DNA of 35,827 nt from CAYRXE01 sp964428205 (GCA_964428205.1 CAYRXE010000005.1:1-35827); one strand, 5' to 3'. Positions 1-10,197 are shown, counted from the first letter of the stretch. Notes: generated by a model not told the origin, from the letters alone. Translations and numbers: made by a program.

Positions 1-177
1 GATACGCTCGGCGAAGAATTCCCACGCATTCGCATAGGAATAGGTGGCCAACCAGAGGGTCATGATCTCGCGAACTGGGTCCTGAGTGCGACGACTGCTG
101 AGGAGGAAGAGATTCTGCACAAGACATACCTCACACTCCCCGAGATGATTCGCAATTACGTGATGCAACCTCATTAA
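1..177 (+). CDS. pth: Peptidyl-tRNA hydrolase, C-terminal fragment
   Basis: The reading frame is open from the window edge and encodes the last 58 residues before a TAA stop. It contains the RIRIGIG stretch followed by GHDLANWVLS and an acidic run, which matches the C-terminal part of bacterial Pth (typically RxRIGIGRP..HDVxxYVLxxF). Pth cleaves peptidyl-tRNA released by stalled ribosomes and recycles the tRNA in the cytoplasm. The catalytic His and Asn/Asp residues lie upstream of the window and cannot be checked. A strong hairpin follows directly, so this is the last gene of its transcript. Confidence 0.8.
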   Translation, partial: DTLGEEFPRIRIGIGGQPEGHDLANWVLSATTAEEEEILHKTYLTLPEMIRNYVMQPH

Positions 178-183
178 GAATGA

Positions 184-223
184 TAAAAGAAAAGGCCGGG
201 GTCACCGGCCTATTCTCTTTTAC
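184..223. terminator. Bidirectional intrinsic terminator between pth and the giant surface protein
   Basis: A GGCCGG / CCGGCC stem (194-199 with 205-210, five-base loop) is flanked by an A-rich run on the left and a T-rich run on the right, so it can terminate both convergent genes. Confidence 0.85.
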
Positions 224-232
224 TGTGCGTGA

Positions 233-3200
233 TTAGAAGAAGCGCTTGCCGAGGATTCCTGCTCCAGCGAGACCGATGGAGCTAAGAATGAAGGCGAGGA
301 GGCCACCGAATCCGCTGCCACCATCTGCCCCACCACGGAATGGGGAGAGGAAGCGGCTCGTGTCTTCGAGGTCCTTTGTGTAGTCACCGGCACCCGTCTG
401 TGGGAGGCGGCCGAGGATGCGCACATCGGAGCTTGCGCTCTTGCTGCCATCCATGTTGCCACCCTGAGCGATGACCGAGTTGTGCACGATGTCGCCTGGG
501 CGAGCAAAGCCGCTGATGCGTGCGCGGTACACAATGGTGCGTACCTGACCGCTGTTCACGCTGACTGTCCATTCGAGACGACCTGCAGAGGAGGAACCAC
601 CGGCTGGGTCAAGAATCTGGAGGAGGTTGCTCTGGAAGCTGTCTGTCACGCGGACGTTGCGAAGGTCTTCATCGGTGTCGTTACGGAGCGTGATCGTGTA
701 GGTCACCTCGTCGTTCGGGTTCGCTTCGAAGCGATCTGCAGACTTGGAGATCATCACGTCACCGTTTTCGTCGATGGTGCCGCCACCGTCTTCGACGACA
801 TCGACCGTGAGGTCATCTTCTTCACTCAACCACGTAGCCGTGGCTTCGAGCTCGTCGCCGTCCTCAGCCGAGGAGCGTACGCGAACCGTAGCGCGGAAGC
901 TCTCTTCATCATCATCGTCCACACAGACGTCTTCCCACACAATGCGGCGGCTGCTTTCGTCGTCAGCGTTGCTGGTGGCGTCGAGGAAGCTCGTGTCGCT
1001 GTCGAGTTCGAGTTCGAGATCTCCACAGCGCTCGTTGTCACCGTCGTTCGTGAGTTCGATGGTGTATTCGAGTTCATCGCCTGGTTCGACTTCGTCTTCG
1101 TCAGACGTGAGGTCGATTTCGATATCGTCGTTGTTTCCGCTGCCGTCTTCATCGACGCGCGTTGTTGCTTCTGCCGTAGCGCTCGAAGCCGTACCGGTCA
1201 CGCGGAGTGTCTCGTTGTCATCGGCATCACAGTCGACGTTTGCCGTAGCCTGTACCGTGCGGCTGCTGTTTGCACCAATGGAGAGATTGTTCCAGCGAAC
1301 GCCGTTTCCACTCTCGAATCCGCCGTCTGTCGCAGAGCTGAAGTCGAGATCATTGTTCTGGAACGTGAGGACGAGATCCGTCGTGGTAGACGTGCTGTTG
1401 TTGTTCGTAATGCGCAACGTGTAGCGGATCTGCTCACAAGGCTCGACTGGATCTGGGGTGTCTTCGATGACGAGCGTCAGACCGTTGCCTGTTGAACCCT
1501 GGATGGTGGTCGTGTCGGTTGCAGATTTGTTGCCTGTGTAGGCCTGGTTGACGATCTGCACACCGTTCGCAGCAGAGCCATTTACCTGAGCGTTCATGCT
1601 GATGGTCTTTGTACCGTTTGCAGGAACGACGATGTTGTTCCACGTGACGACGTTTCCGTTGACCGTTCCATTGTCGGAAGCAGAGAGGAAGGTCGTGAGC
1701 GTCGAGAACGAGTCCGTGACCGTGACCGTCTGGCTCTGGCTGCTTGTGTTCGTGAGCGTCAACACATAGTTGAGCACTTCACCCTGAGCGACCGTAGAGC
1801 GGTTATCGGTCTTCGCGATCGTCACTTCACCCGTACCAACGTCCGGACAGTTCACTGTCGTTGTGACGTTGTTGCTCGTCTGTGAGTTCATGTTCGTAGC
1901 CGTGAGCGAAGCGGTGTTCGTGATGCTTGTGGAGCTCGTGCAGGTGTTACCGATGGCACCGACTGTGACAACGATCGTGATCGTCGCCTGCTGGTTCTGG
2001 TTGAGCGTGCCGACTGGACAACTAATAGACGTACCGTTGATCTGACAAGCGCCTCCGATCGTAGAGTTTGCACTCTGAACGGTGAGGGAACCGTTGCTCA
2101 GGTTTGGCAGGTTGTCTGTGACGACAACGTTCTGCGCAGCGGCGTTACCACCGTTATTCACGACGATCGTGTACGTGAGCGTACCACCACGTGTGACTTG
2201 GCTTGTGGAAGCCGTCTTTTGGATGGTGAGGTTAGCCGTACCAGGACAGTTGACCGTCGTCGTTGCAGACTGGCTCGTCTTGCTGGACATGCCTGTTGCA
2301 AGAACCGTTGCCACGTTGCTGAGGGTCGTCGAGGAAGAACAGAAGTTCGTCACGAGACCAACCGTTACCGGGATGGTGATCGTTACTGTGGAGCTCGCAT
2401 TGAGCGTACCAAGCTGACACGTGATGGTGTCGCCGCTCGTTGTGCAGGAGCCCTGGCTCGTCGTGATGTTGCCAAGAGCGAGCGTACCGTTTGCGAGGTT
2501 CGGGAGGTTGTCTGTCACAGAAACGTTCTGTGCAGCAGCTGATCCCGTGTTCTGGACGGTGATCGTGTACGTGAGAGTATCACCACGTGTGACGGAAGAA
2601 GCGGAAGCGGTCTTCGTGATCGCGAGGTTCGCCGTACCAGGACAGTTCACGTTCGTCTGTACACCCGTGCTCGTTTGGGAGCCGGCATTGCTGGAGCTGA
2701 CAGTTGCGGTGTTCATGATGCTTGTGGAGTTGCTGCAAGAAGTCGTCGCAGAGCCGACCGTCACGACAATCGTGATGGTGGCAGATTGACCTGCATTGAG
2801 CGTGCCAATGTTGCAGTTCACAGGATCATTCGATGAACATGTTCCAATAGTGGAATGCGTGCTGTTCACCGTGAGGGAACCTGCGTTCAAGTTCGGGAGG
2901 TTATCGGTCACAGTGACGTTCTGAGCAGCCTGAGTTCCTGTGTTGCTGACGACGATGGTGTACGTGAGCTGTTCACCACGAGTCACAGAAGTAGCAGAAG
3001 CGGTCTTCGTGATGCTCAAGTTTGGAGAGCCACCACAAGCGACCGATACTCCAACGGAGTTGCTCGTCACAGCCGTAAGACCCGTAGCGGTGACTGTAGC
3101 GGTGTTGTTGAGCGTTTCCGTAGCAGAGCAGGTGTTCGAGGAGAGACCAACAGTTGCGTAGATAACGATCGTGCGCTGTGCACCTGCGCTCATGGAGCCA

Positions 3201-6200
3201 AGGTCACAGGTCACTGTCGTACCGTTCGTGTTGCAGGTACCACCGTTCGAAGCCGTAGCAGACGTCACGACTGTCGTGCCGTTTGTAGGACTTGGGACGT
3301 TGTCTACCACCTGCACGTTCTGAGCCGTACCCTGACCGTTGTTTGTCACCGTGATGGTGTACGCAACAGCTCCACCACGAGTGATGGAAGAAGGGGATAC
3401 AGACTTGCTGATGGAAAGGCTTGGCTGAGCTGGACAGTTCACAGACACGTTCGTAGCCGTGACAGTCTTGGTTGCAGCGTTAGAAGACGTCACCTGAGCG
3501 GTGTTTCCAAAGCTCTCGGTGCCAGAACACGTACCAGAGGACGAACCCATGGTGAGCGTGAAGTGGATCGTAGCGCTGCTTCCAGCATTGATGGTGCCGA
3601 GGTCACAGCTGATTGCTCCGCTGAGGCCACCGGAAGGAAGAGCGATGAAACACTGACCCTGAGATGGCGAAGGCGTACCAATCGTCACAGGACCGGTGCT
3701 CAACGCAGCGATGGTGTCGCTCACGTTTACGTTCTGAGCAGAGGCAGAGCCGTTGTTCGTCACCGTGATCGTGTAGGTCACCTGACCTCCGCGGACCACT
3801 GAGTTACTCGAAGCGGACTTCGTGATGTTCAAGTTCGGGCTACCTGGGCAGGTAACAGACGTGGATACAGAGTTACTTGTCTGAGAGTTCTGGCCCGTAG
3901 CGTAGAGAGTGGCCGAGTTCGTGATGTTCGAGGACGTGCTGCAGGTGTCGTTTACGGAACCAACGGTGACCGGGATCGTGATTGTCACTGTGGAGTTTGG
4001 GTTCACTGTGCCAAGAGCACAGCTGACCGTACCACCGGCGACGCTACAGGTACCCTGCGTCTGCTGGATGTTTCCAACAACGATAGAACCGTTGTTCAAG
4101 TTCGGGAGGTTATCGGTCACCGTCACGTTCTGAGCTGCCTGGTTGCCGCTATTCGTGACTGTGAGCGTGTAGGTCATCTGACCGCCGCGCACAACGTTCT
4201 GCGTCGAAGCTGTCTTCTGGATGTTCAAACTTGGCGCACCGCCACAGTTGATAGTCGTAGAGACAGGAGTGCTCGTAATGGCATTGATGCCGGTAGCAAC
4301 GACCGAAGCGATGTTCGTGAGGTTCGTGCTGCCGGAACACTGATCGTTCACGGAACCAACCGTCACGTAGATGTTCACGGTTACTTGCTGACCTGGGTTC
4401 AAGGTACCAATGGCACACGTGACCGTGTTACCAAGGGTGCATGTTCCCTGAGACGTGAAGACAGAGTTCACACCAATCTGACCGTTCGGGAGAGTGGGGA
4501 GCTGGTCTGTGATCGTGACGTTCTGAGCTGGACCGTTACCGTTATTCACCACCGTGATGGCGTACGAGATGGTGCCACCGCGTGTGACGTTTGCAGGAGA
4601 GGCGCTCTTGGTGATAGCGAGGTTACTCTGCGCAGGGCAGGAGACAGCGACGGGAGCCGCTGTGACCTGAGCGAGGTTGCTGTTCGCACCTGTGACCGTT
4701 GCTGTGTTGTACAAGTTGGTTGGGCCTCCCGTGCACGACGTGAAGGTCTGGCTCGTGGCAAACGTGAGCGTGAAGCTCACAGAGTTGTTTCCCGTGAGGG
4801 CACCAAGGTTACAAACGACATTCGAGCCCTGGAGCGCACAGCGAGAATCGGAAGACGAAGGTACAAAGCTGACCGTGCCGTTGCTGATGAACGGAACCGG
4901 GTCTGTCACAACCACGTTCTGGACCGTGCCCTGACCGGAGTTGCTGACCGTGATGGTGTACGACACTGTGTCGCCACGCGTGATCTGCGACTGATTAGCC
5001 GTCTTCGTGATGTTCAAGTTGCCTTGAGGACACGTGACGTTCGTCTGAACGACGTTGCTCGCGTTGTTCGCAGTGTTTGGATCCTGACTCGTGGACGTGA
5101 CCGTAGCCGTGTTCACGACGTTCAAGGTGTTCGTGGAACACTGTTGAGGTGTTGGCGTGTCGAAGGCGATGTTGACCGTGCGATTGCCCGGAGCAACAGA
5201 GCCAAGGTTACATTCAACGGTGTTCGTTTGGTTATTGAGAACACAAGAGATATCGGAACCAACTGGGCTGAAGGTGAGGTTGGCTGGAACGACGTCGCGG
5301 ACGATGACGTTCTGAGCGATAGCTGGGCCAGAGTTACTGACCGTGATCTGGTAGATCACTTTGTTACCAGCAACGATCGTCTGAGGACCGGACTTCGTAA
5401 TGGAGAGGTCTGATGGGAGACAGTTCGGGTCCAAGTTGGATGTGAATCCAAGCGTGAACTTGTCTGCACTCACGTTTTCGGCGATGGCGAATGGCACAAC
5501 AGAAGAACCGTTCTGGTAGAACACTTCGTCATCGTGGTAGGTCGGACCCTGAGGGTTGTTTCCTGGGAATCCAAACTGACCGTTACCTTGCTGTTCAAGC
5601 GGCCATGTCGTGTCGTTGGCGAAGCTTGTGGCTACTGCGTTTTCGAGTTCGACTGATCCGTACACCTGCTCCGTAGAGTTGGCATTTTGGAATCCGTAGA
5701 AGACAAGGCTGAAGGTGTTGTTGGCATTGCGCTTAAGACCAACTCCCGGAACATTCGTTGGCTGGATGCTATCGACGATGTTCTGACCGTTGACGATGAG
5801 GTCGAAGAACTGACCATCGGCAGCGGTGGAGTTGTTGCCAAGGTAGACCGTGCGACCCATGTTTCCGTTACCCGTGTTCTTCGTGTATCCAAAGTTCACA
5901 CGAGCGCGCACCTTACACTGAGCGTTCGGACACAAGACGGAGCTCGTGACCGGTGTGCTGGTGATAGCTGTCACATTTGTTGCAGACACAGAAGCGGTGT
6001 TCGTGATGGTCTGCGTGGTCGTGCAGGCCTGAGCAGAAGCTGCGTTACCCACACTCATGACGAGAATGATTGTTTCTTCACTGTTTGGAGCGAGCGTTCC
6101 CAAGGAACACGTCACACCAGATCCAGAAATAAGACACGTACCCTGAGATGCGACAGCAGAGACGAAGCTGGAACCGCCGTTGAACTGAGGCAAGTTGTCT

Positions 6201-9200
6201 ACTACTTCGACATTCTGTGCAGCACCGTTACCCGTGTTGCGGACGGTGATGACGTACGTAGCCGTAGAACCATTGATGATGGTCGAAGGACCTGTCTTTT
6301 CGATGGAGAGATTTGGAGGAACAACTGGGCAACCAACCAACGTGTTGATGGCGTTACTCCTGCGGACCGTCATGCCGGTAGCTGTGATGAGAGCGACGTC
6401 ATTGATAGAGCTTGGCGTGCACGTCTGCTGAACAGCAGCGCGGCAAGTGAGCGAGTTGATGCGCCTGTTATCTGCACACGAGTTCTGCGTCACAAAGTCG
6501 TTACCGTTCCAACTTGCGAGACTGTTGTCGGAACACGTGGTGAATGCACCCTGTGTGTAGCTCGTAGCTGTTGCACCTGGTCCCATGAGGAAGGCACAAG
6601 CAGCGTTTGCCGTAGCAGTGTCGTAGTGGAGCGAAGCAGGGCTGGAACTACCGTGACCAGGAATTTCGGTGTGTCCTGGGACAGCGTTCACGAAGTCGCG
6701 GATGTCGTAGTCAGGGCTAAAGGTCTGGGTCTGTCCGCCACCAGCTGTAAAGGCCGGGATCTGGAGAGCAATGGCAAGCGTGATGGTCTGGCCTGCAGCA
6801 ACCGTACCGAGGTTGCACGTAGCCTTGTTGTTCACGAACGAACAGCGAGAGTCACTCTGACCGGCAACCATGGAGATACCAGGGATGCCCGTGAGGATCG
6901 TGTCTGTCACAACCGTATTTGGAGCGGCAACGGAACCTGGGTTATGGACCGTGAGTTGATACACGGCAATGGATCCGCGCGTAGCGTTTGCTGGACCGGA
7001 CTTCTGCACCGTGAGTGTTGGACTCGGAGCACAGTTGACCTGTGTACCAACCGCGTTACTCGTGCGAGCCGTCATGCCTGTAGCAACAATCGTTGCAATG
7101 TTCGCAATATTTCCTGTCGTGCAGGTTGTTGGCTGCGTGACCACTGCAGAGCGGCACGTGAGCGTTTCGATGAAGTCATTGCGGCCACAAGCATTCTGAA
7201 TCACGTAGTCGTTTCCATTCCATGTAGCGATATTGTTGTCGCCACAGCTCGTGTAGTGACCAAGTGTGTACGCAGTAGCAACAGCGCCAGGGCCTTGGAG
7301 CAAGACACAGCTAGCGTTTGCCGTTACAGAGTCGTAGTGCACGGCACCTGCGTTCTCGTAGGAATCCGGGATGTGCGTGTGTCCTGGAACTGCATTGATG
7401 TAGTTACGGACGTCGTATTCCTGAGGACCGTACGTCACCGTCTGTCCGCCCGTCGTACCACCGGTAACGAAGGCAGGAATGTTGAAGGCGATATTGAGGG
7501 TGACCTGCTGACCGACGGCAATCGTGCCAAGGGTACACACAACCTTGCCGGCGCTGAGCGCACAGCGAGAGTCACTCTGACTTGCGTTGTACGTCACACC
7601 CGAAATTCCTCCCGGGATGTTGTCGCTGATGACTGCGTTTGGAGCGGCAACGGAACCGTTGTTGGTTACTGTTACTTGATACGTAGCAACAGAACCGCGA
7701 ACGATCTGAGCAGGACCTGTCTTCGAAATGGAAAGATCTGGAGAAGGAGGACAGTTCACCTGCGTACCCACTGCATTGCTGGAGCGAGCAGTGATGCCGT
7801 TACCCGTAAGGGTGGCGATGTTGGCGATCGTTGCCGTGGAACACGTCTGCTGAGAGACGGTTGCCGAGCGACACGTGAGCGACTTGATGAAATCGTTGCG
7901 ACCACAAGCGTTCTGGATCGTGTAATCAGAACCATTCCAAGTCGCGATGTTGTTGTCGCCACAGCTGACGTAGTGACCAAGTGTGTAGTTCGTGGCAACG
8001 GCGCCAGGACCCTGGAGTAATGCACAACTTGCATTGGCGGTCGTAGCGTCGTAGTGCAATGCACCGGCGTTTTCGTAAGTATCCGGGATGTGCGTGTGTC
8101 CTGGGACAGCATTGATGTAGTTACGAACGTCGTACTCATTAGGACCGTACGTAACGGTCTGACCACCGGTCGTACCTGCAACGAATGCAGGGATCTGGAA
8201 GGTGATGTTCACCGTCGTGGACTGGTTACCTGCGATCGTTCCCAAGTTACAAATCACGCGGTTACTCTGGAGAGAACAACGGGAATCGCTCTGGCTTGGA
8301 ACGTACGTGATGCCAGGGATGCCACCAGGAATATTGTCCGTTACGACAATGTTCTGAGCGGCAGTGGCGCTCGTGTTAGAGACCGTGAGCTGGTACGTCG
8401 CCGTGGAACCGCGCGTAACCTGAGCCGGGCCGGACTTGCTGATGGATACTTCTGCAGGAGGAGGACAGCTGATTGCTGTGGGTACGGAGTTGCTGGAGCG
8501 GGAAGCCATACCTGTTGCCGTGACTGTTGCAATGTTGCTGATGTTCGTCGAAGAACACGTTGTCGGAGCTGGAGCAGAGCGGCACGTGAGGGAGTAGATG
8601 AAGTCGTTGCGACCACAAGCACCCTGAATCGTGTAATCCGTTCCGTTCCACGTAGCCATGGTGTTGTCTCCACAACTGTCGTAGTGACCAATCGTGTAGG
8701 CAGTAGCGACAGCGCCCGCACCCATGAGGAATCCACAACTCGCTGTAGCCGTAGCGTTGTCGTAGTGCAGAGCACCGGCATTATTTGCGCCATTCGGGAT
8801 CATCGTGTGACCCGGAACAGCGTTCACTGCTTCGCGTACCACATACTCCGGACCACCGAAGGTGCGCGTCTGGTTACCACCAGAATTTGGTACGAAGTTC
8901 GGGATTTGGAAGGAAATGTTGAGAGTGATGGACTGACCTGCAGCCATCGAACCAAGTGAACAGACAACCTTGCCTGCATTTAATGCACAGCGAGAGTCGC
9001 TCTGACTTGGGACGTACGTAATGCCAGAAATTCCGGCAGGGATCGTGTCATTCACGACAACGTTCTGTGCCGTCGACGTACCGTTGTTGGTGACGGTCAC
9101 CTGGTAGGTAGCAACGGAGCCGCGAACGATCTGAGCCGGACCCGTCTTGCTGATGCCGATGGATGTCGGCTCGGAACAAGCAGCAGTCGTAGCGCGAACA

Positions 9201-10165
9201 GCGTTCACATCGAAGCCGTCGTTGTCTCCTGTCTCTGCTGTCGTATCGACAAAGCGGATGTACTTCGCCCAAGGCAAAGAACCAAGATCGAGAGCTGTCG
9301 TGTTGTCGTAGTTACTCTGGAACGGCTTGTTGTCGGCCGTGCCGAGCACCGTCCAAATCACACCGTCCTGACTCGCGGAGATCTGTGCAGACTCCACAGG
9401 CCAGTTCGAACCAAATGTCGATTCGTAAATGGTGAGGTCGTTTCCAGTTCCGTTGACGATGAAGTTGTTGAATCCAAGGATGATGTTTCCCCCAAAACCG
9501 AGCGAGTAGAAACGCTCGGATCCTGCCACGGTTTGCGTGTTGGAACCCAACGTCGTCGATGGGTTTGAGCGGTTGAGAGCAACCGTTCCCGTGCCCTGCG
9601 TCGTCGAAACGACGAAATCGGCCCATGGGTCCGTGCAGGACTGTGGCTGAGAAGCAGACGGACGGAATGTCACGCTGCCTTCTGCATCTGAGCGATCATC
9701 GCGACGGTAGAACGTGACAATATCCCCCTGTTTCACGTTCACCAGTGCGGAATCCAAGTTTGGACAGTGGTGCTGCGTCTTCCCCGTAGCGAGCACCGCA
9801 TTTGTATCGAAGTCACAGACAACACCTCCGTTGTCCAATGGGTGACGACAAATTGGCGTGTTCACGACCCCCATCAACTCCGAAGCTGCATCGTCGTCAC
9901 AAGCGGCAACCATTGCCTTTTTTGTGCCACGTTGCACGACGGTCACGAGATCGTCGTCTTTCGAGTAGTTGGAAAGCGTTCCATCACACGGGATGGTGCG
10001 GCTTTGGCCGGCCTCACTTCCGCTGAGCGTAAACGCAGCACAAGGCGCAGGAGTCTGCGCTTGAGCGGTTTCGGCTACCGGGAGAGAAACTCCAGTTAGG
10101 ACCATACTCACGACGAGCTGGACCAGGAGCACGCGGGCAAAAGAAGAACGGGTGCGGGTCGCCAT
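233..10165 (-). CDS. Giant secreted surface protein with ~18 DUF11 modules and a C-terminal LPQTG motif
   Basis: This gene encodes 3310 residues from the ATG at 10165. The N-terminus is a signal peptide (basic start, hydrophobic core, ending near AQA). A Cys-containing N-domain follows, then a jelly-roll-like domain with the LGFGGNIILGF and GNDLTIYE stretches. About 18 Ig-like DUF11 modules come next, each opening with a motif like LSITKSGP...RGxxxTYxITV. Modules 1-4 carry a ~100-residue insertion rich in conserved Cys, Trp and His. A non-repeat domain lies between modules 5 and 6. The last modules are very Asp/Glu-rich. The C-terminus has LPQTG (residues 3254-3258), a 30-residue Gly-rich spacer, one membrane helix and KRFF. 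The likely role is a cell-surface adhesin or stalk (inference from family). A TTG 60 bases upstream would extend the frame, but it is the promoter -35 box. Confidence 0.85.
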   Translation of the reverse strand: MATRTRSSFARVLLVQLVVSMVLTGVSLPVAETAQAQTPAPCAAFTLSGSEAGQSRTIPCDGTLSNYSKDDDLVTVVQRGTKKAMVAACDDDAASELMGVVNTPICRHPLDNGGVVCDFDTNAVLATGKTQHHCPNLDSALVNVKQGDIVTFYRRDDRSDAEGSVTFRPSASQPQSCTDPWADFVVSTTQGTGTVALNRSNPSTTLGSNTQTVAGSERFYSLGFGGNIILGFNNFIVNGTGNDLTIYESTFGSNWPVESAQISASQDGVIWTVLGTADNKPFQSNYDNTTALDLGSLPWAKYIRFVDTTAETGDNDGFDVNAVRATTAACSEPTSIGISKTGPAQIVRGSVATYQVTVTNNGTSTAQNVVVNDTIPAGISGITYVPSQSDSRCALNAGKVVCSLGSMAAGQSITLNISFQIPNFVPNSGGNQTRTFGGPEYVVREAVNAVPGHTMIPNGANNAGALHYDNATATASCGFLMGAGAVATAYTIGHYDSCGDNTMATWNGTDYTIQGACGRNDFIYSLTCRSAPAPTTCSSTNISNIATVTATGMASRSSNSVPTAISCPPPAEVSISKSGPAQVTRGSTATYQLTVSNTSATAAQNIVVTDNIPGGIPGITYVPSQSDSRCSLQSNRVICNLGTIAGNQSTTVNITFQIPAFVAGTTGGQTVTYGPNEYDVRNYINAVPGHTHIPDTYENAGALHYDATTANASCALLQGPGAVATNYTLGHYVSCGDNNIATWNGSDYTIQNACGRNDFIKSLTCRSATVSQQTCSTATIANIATLTGNGITARSSNAVGTQVNCPPSPDLSISKTGPAQIVRGSVATYQVTVTNNGSVAAPNAVISDNIPGGISGVTYNASQSDSRCALSAGKVVCTLGTIAVGQQVTLNIAFNIPAFVTGGTTGGQTVTYGPQEYDVRNYINAVPGHTHIPDSYENAGAVHYDSVTANASCVLLQGPGAVATAYTLGHYTSCGDNNIATWNGNDYVIQNACGRNDFIETLTCRSAVVTQPTTCTTGNIANIATIVATGMTARTSNAVGTQVNCAPSPTLTVQKSGPANATRGSIAVYQLTVHNPGSVAAPNTVVTDTILTGIPGISMVAGQSDSRCSFVNNKATCNLGTVAAGQTITLAIALQIPAFTAGGGQTQTFSPDYDIRDFVNAVPGHTEIPGHGSSSPASLHYDTATANAACAFLMGPGATATSYTQGAFTTCSDNSLASWNGNDFVTQNSCADNRRINSLTCRAAVQQTCTPSSINDVALITATGMTVRRSNAINTLVGCPVVPPNLSIEKTGPSTIINGSTATYVITVRNTGNGAAQNVEVVDNLPQFNGGSSFVSAVASQGTCLISGSGVTCSLGTLAPNSEETIILVMSVGNAASAQACTTTQTITNTASVSATNVTAITSTPVTSSVLCPNAQCKVRARVNFGYTKNTGNGNMGRTVYLGNNSTAADGQFFDLIVNGQNIVDSIQPTNVPGVGLKRNANNTFSLVFYGFQNANSTEQVYGSVELENAVATSFANDTTWPLEQQGNGQFGFPGNNPQGPTYHDDEVFYQNGSSVVPFAIAENVSADKFTLGFTSNLDPNCLPSDLSITKSGPQTIVAGNKVIYQITVSNSGPAIAQNVIVRDVVPANLTFSPVGSDISCVLNNQTNTVECNLGSVAPGNRTVNIAFDTPTPQQCSTNTLNVVNTATVTSTSQDPNTANNASNVVQTNVTCPQGNLNITKTANQSQITRGDTVSYTITVSNSGQGTVQNVVVTDPVPFISNGTVSFVPSSSDSRCALQGSNVVCNLGALTGNNSVSFTLTFATSQTFTSCTGGPTNLYNTATVTGANSNLAQVTAAPVAVSCPAQSNLAITKSASPANVTRGGTISYAITVVNNGNGPAQNVTITDQLPTLPNGQIGVNSVFTSQGTCTLGNTVTCAIGTLNPGQQVTVNIYVTVGSVNDQCSGSTNLTNIASVVATGINAITSTPVSTTINCGGAPSLNIQKTASTQNVVRGGQMTYTLTVTNSGNQAAQNVTVTDNLPNLNNGSIVVGNIQQTQGTCSVAGGTVSCALGTVNPNSTVTITIPVTVGSVNDTCSTSSNITNSATLYATGQNSQTSNSVSTSVTCPGSPNLNITKSASSNSVVRGGQVTYTITVTNNGSASAQNVNVSDTIAALSTGPVTIGTPSPSQGQCFIALPSGGLSGAISCDLGTINAGSSATIHFTLTMGSSSGTCSGTESFGNTAQVTSSNAATKTVTATNVSVNCPAQPSLSISKSVSPSSITRGGAVAYTITVTNNGQGTAQNVQVVDNVPSPTNGTTVVTSATASNGGTCNTNGTTVTCDLGSMSAGAQRTIVIYATVGLSSNTCSATETLNNTATVTATGLTAVTSNSVGVSVACGGSPNLSITKTASATSVTRGEQLTYTIVVSNTGTQAAQNVTVTDNLPNLNAGSLTVNSTHSTIGTCSSNDPVNCNIGTLNAGQSATITIVVTVGSATTSCSNSTSIMNTATVSSSNAGSQTSTGVQTNVNCPGTANLAITKTASASSVTRGDTLTYTITVQNTGSAAAQNVSVTDNLPNLANGTLALGNITTSQGSCTTSGDTITCQLGTLNASSTVTITIPVTVGLVTNFCSSSTTLSNVATVLATGMSSKTSQSATTTVNCPGTANLTIQKTASTSQVTRGGTLTYTIVVNNGGNAAAQNVVVTDNLPNLSNGSLTVQSANSTIGGACQINGTSISCPVGTLNQNQQATITIVVTVGAIGNTCTSSTSITNTASLTATNMNSQTSNNVTTTVNCPDVGTGEVTIAKTDNRSTVAQGEVLNYVLTLTNTSSQSQTVTVTDSFSTLTTFLSASDNGTVNGNVVTWNNIVVPANGTKTISMNAQVNGSAANGVQIVNQAYTGNKSATDTTTIQGSTGNGLTLVIEDTPDPVEPCEQIRYTLRITNNNSTSTTTDLVLTFQNNDLDFSSATDGGFESGNGVRWNNLSIGANSSRTVQATANVDCDADDNETLRVTGTASSATAEATTRVDEDGSGNNDDIEIDLTSDEDEVEPGDELEYTIELTNDGDNERCGDLELELDSDTSFLDATSNADDESSRRIVWEDVCVDDDDEESFRATVRVRSSAEDGDELEATATWLSEEDDLTVDVVEDGGGTIDENGDVMISKSADRFEANPNDEVTYTITLRNDTDEDLRNVRVTDSFQSNLLQILDPAGGSSSAGRLEWTVSVNSGQVRTIVYRARISGFARPGDIVHNSVIAQGGNMDGSKSASSDVRILGRLPQTGAGDYTKDLEDTSRFLSPFRGGADGGSGFGGLLAFILSSIGLAGAGILGKRFF
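6265..9165 (-). repeat. Four tandem ~710-bp DUF11 modules with inserted Cys domain
   Basis: Within the giant gene, module starts recur at about 9165, 8455, 7740 and 7025, with module 5 starting near 6315. Each repeat encodes a DUF11 strand set interrupted by a block with VNAVPGHT, ALHYD, GPGA, SCGDN, WNG and LTCR signatures. Modules 2 and 3 are close to identical at the DNA level around 7350-7460 and 8068-8180, which points to recent duplication or gene conversion. Confidence 0.8.
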
Positions 10166-10197
10166 AGCGACAGGGGGGAGGGGGAATAAAGGGAGTA

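Noticed and set aside
5687..8020. 777-codon open frame on the plus strand inside the giant gene
   Set aside because: It is antisense to the DUF11 repeats, and other long plus-strand frames (482-1495, 2855-3802, 4385-5413) behave alike. The repeat composition and lack of stops on the opposite strand explain it; the products have no domain-like features.
6265..9165. CRISPR-like array
   Set aside because: The repeats have a ~710-base period, are coding throughout and encode DUF11 modules; there are no short repeats with unique spacers and no cas genes.
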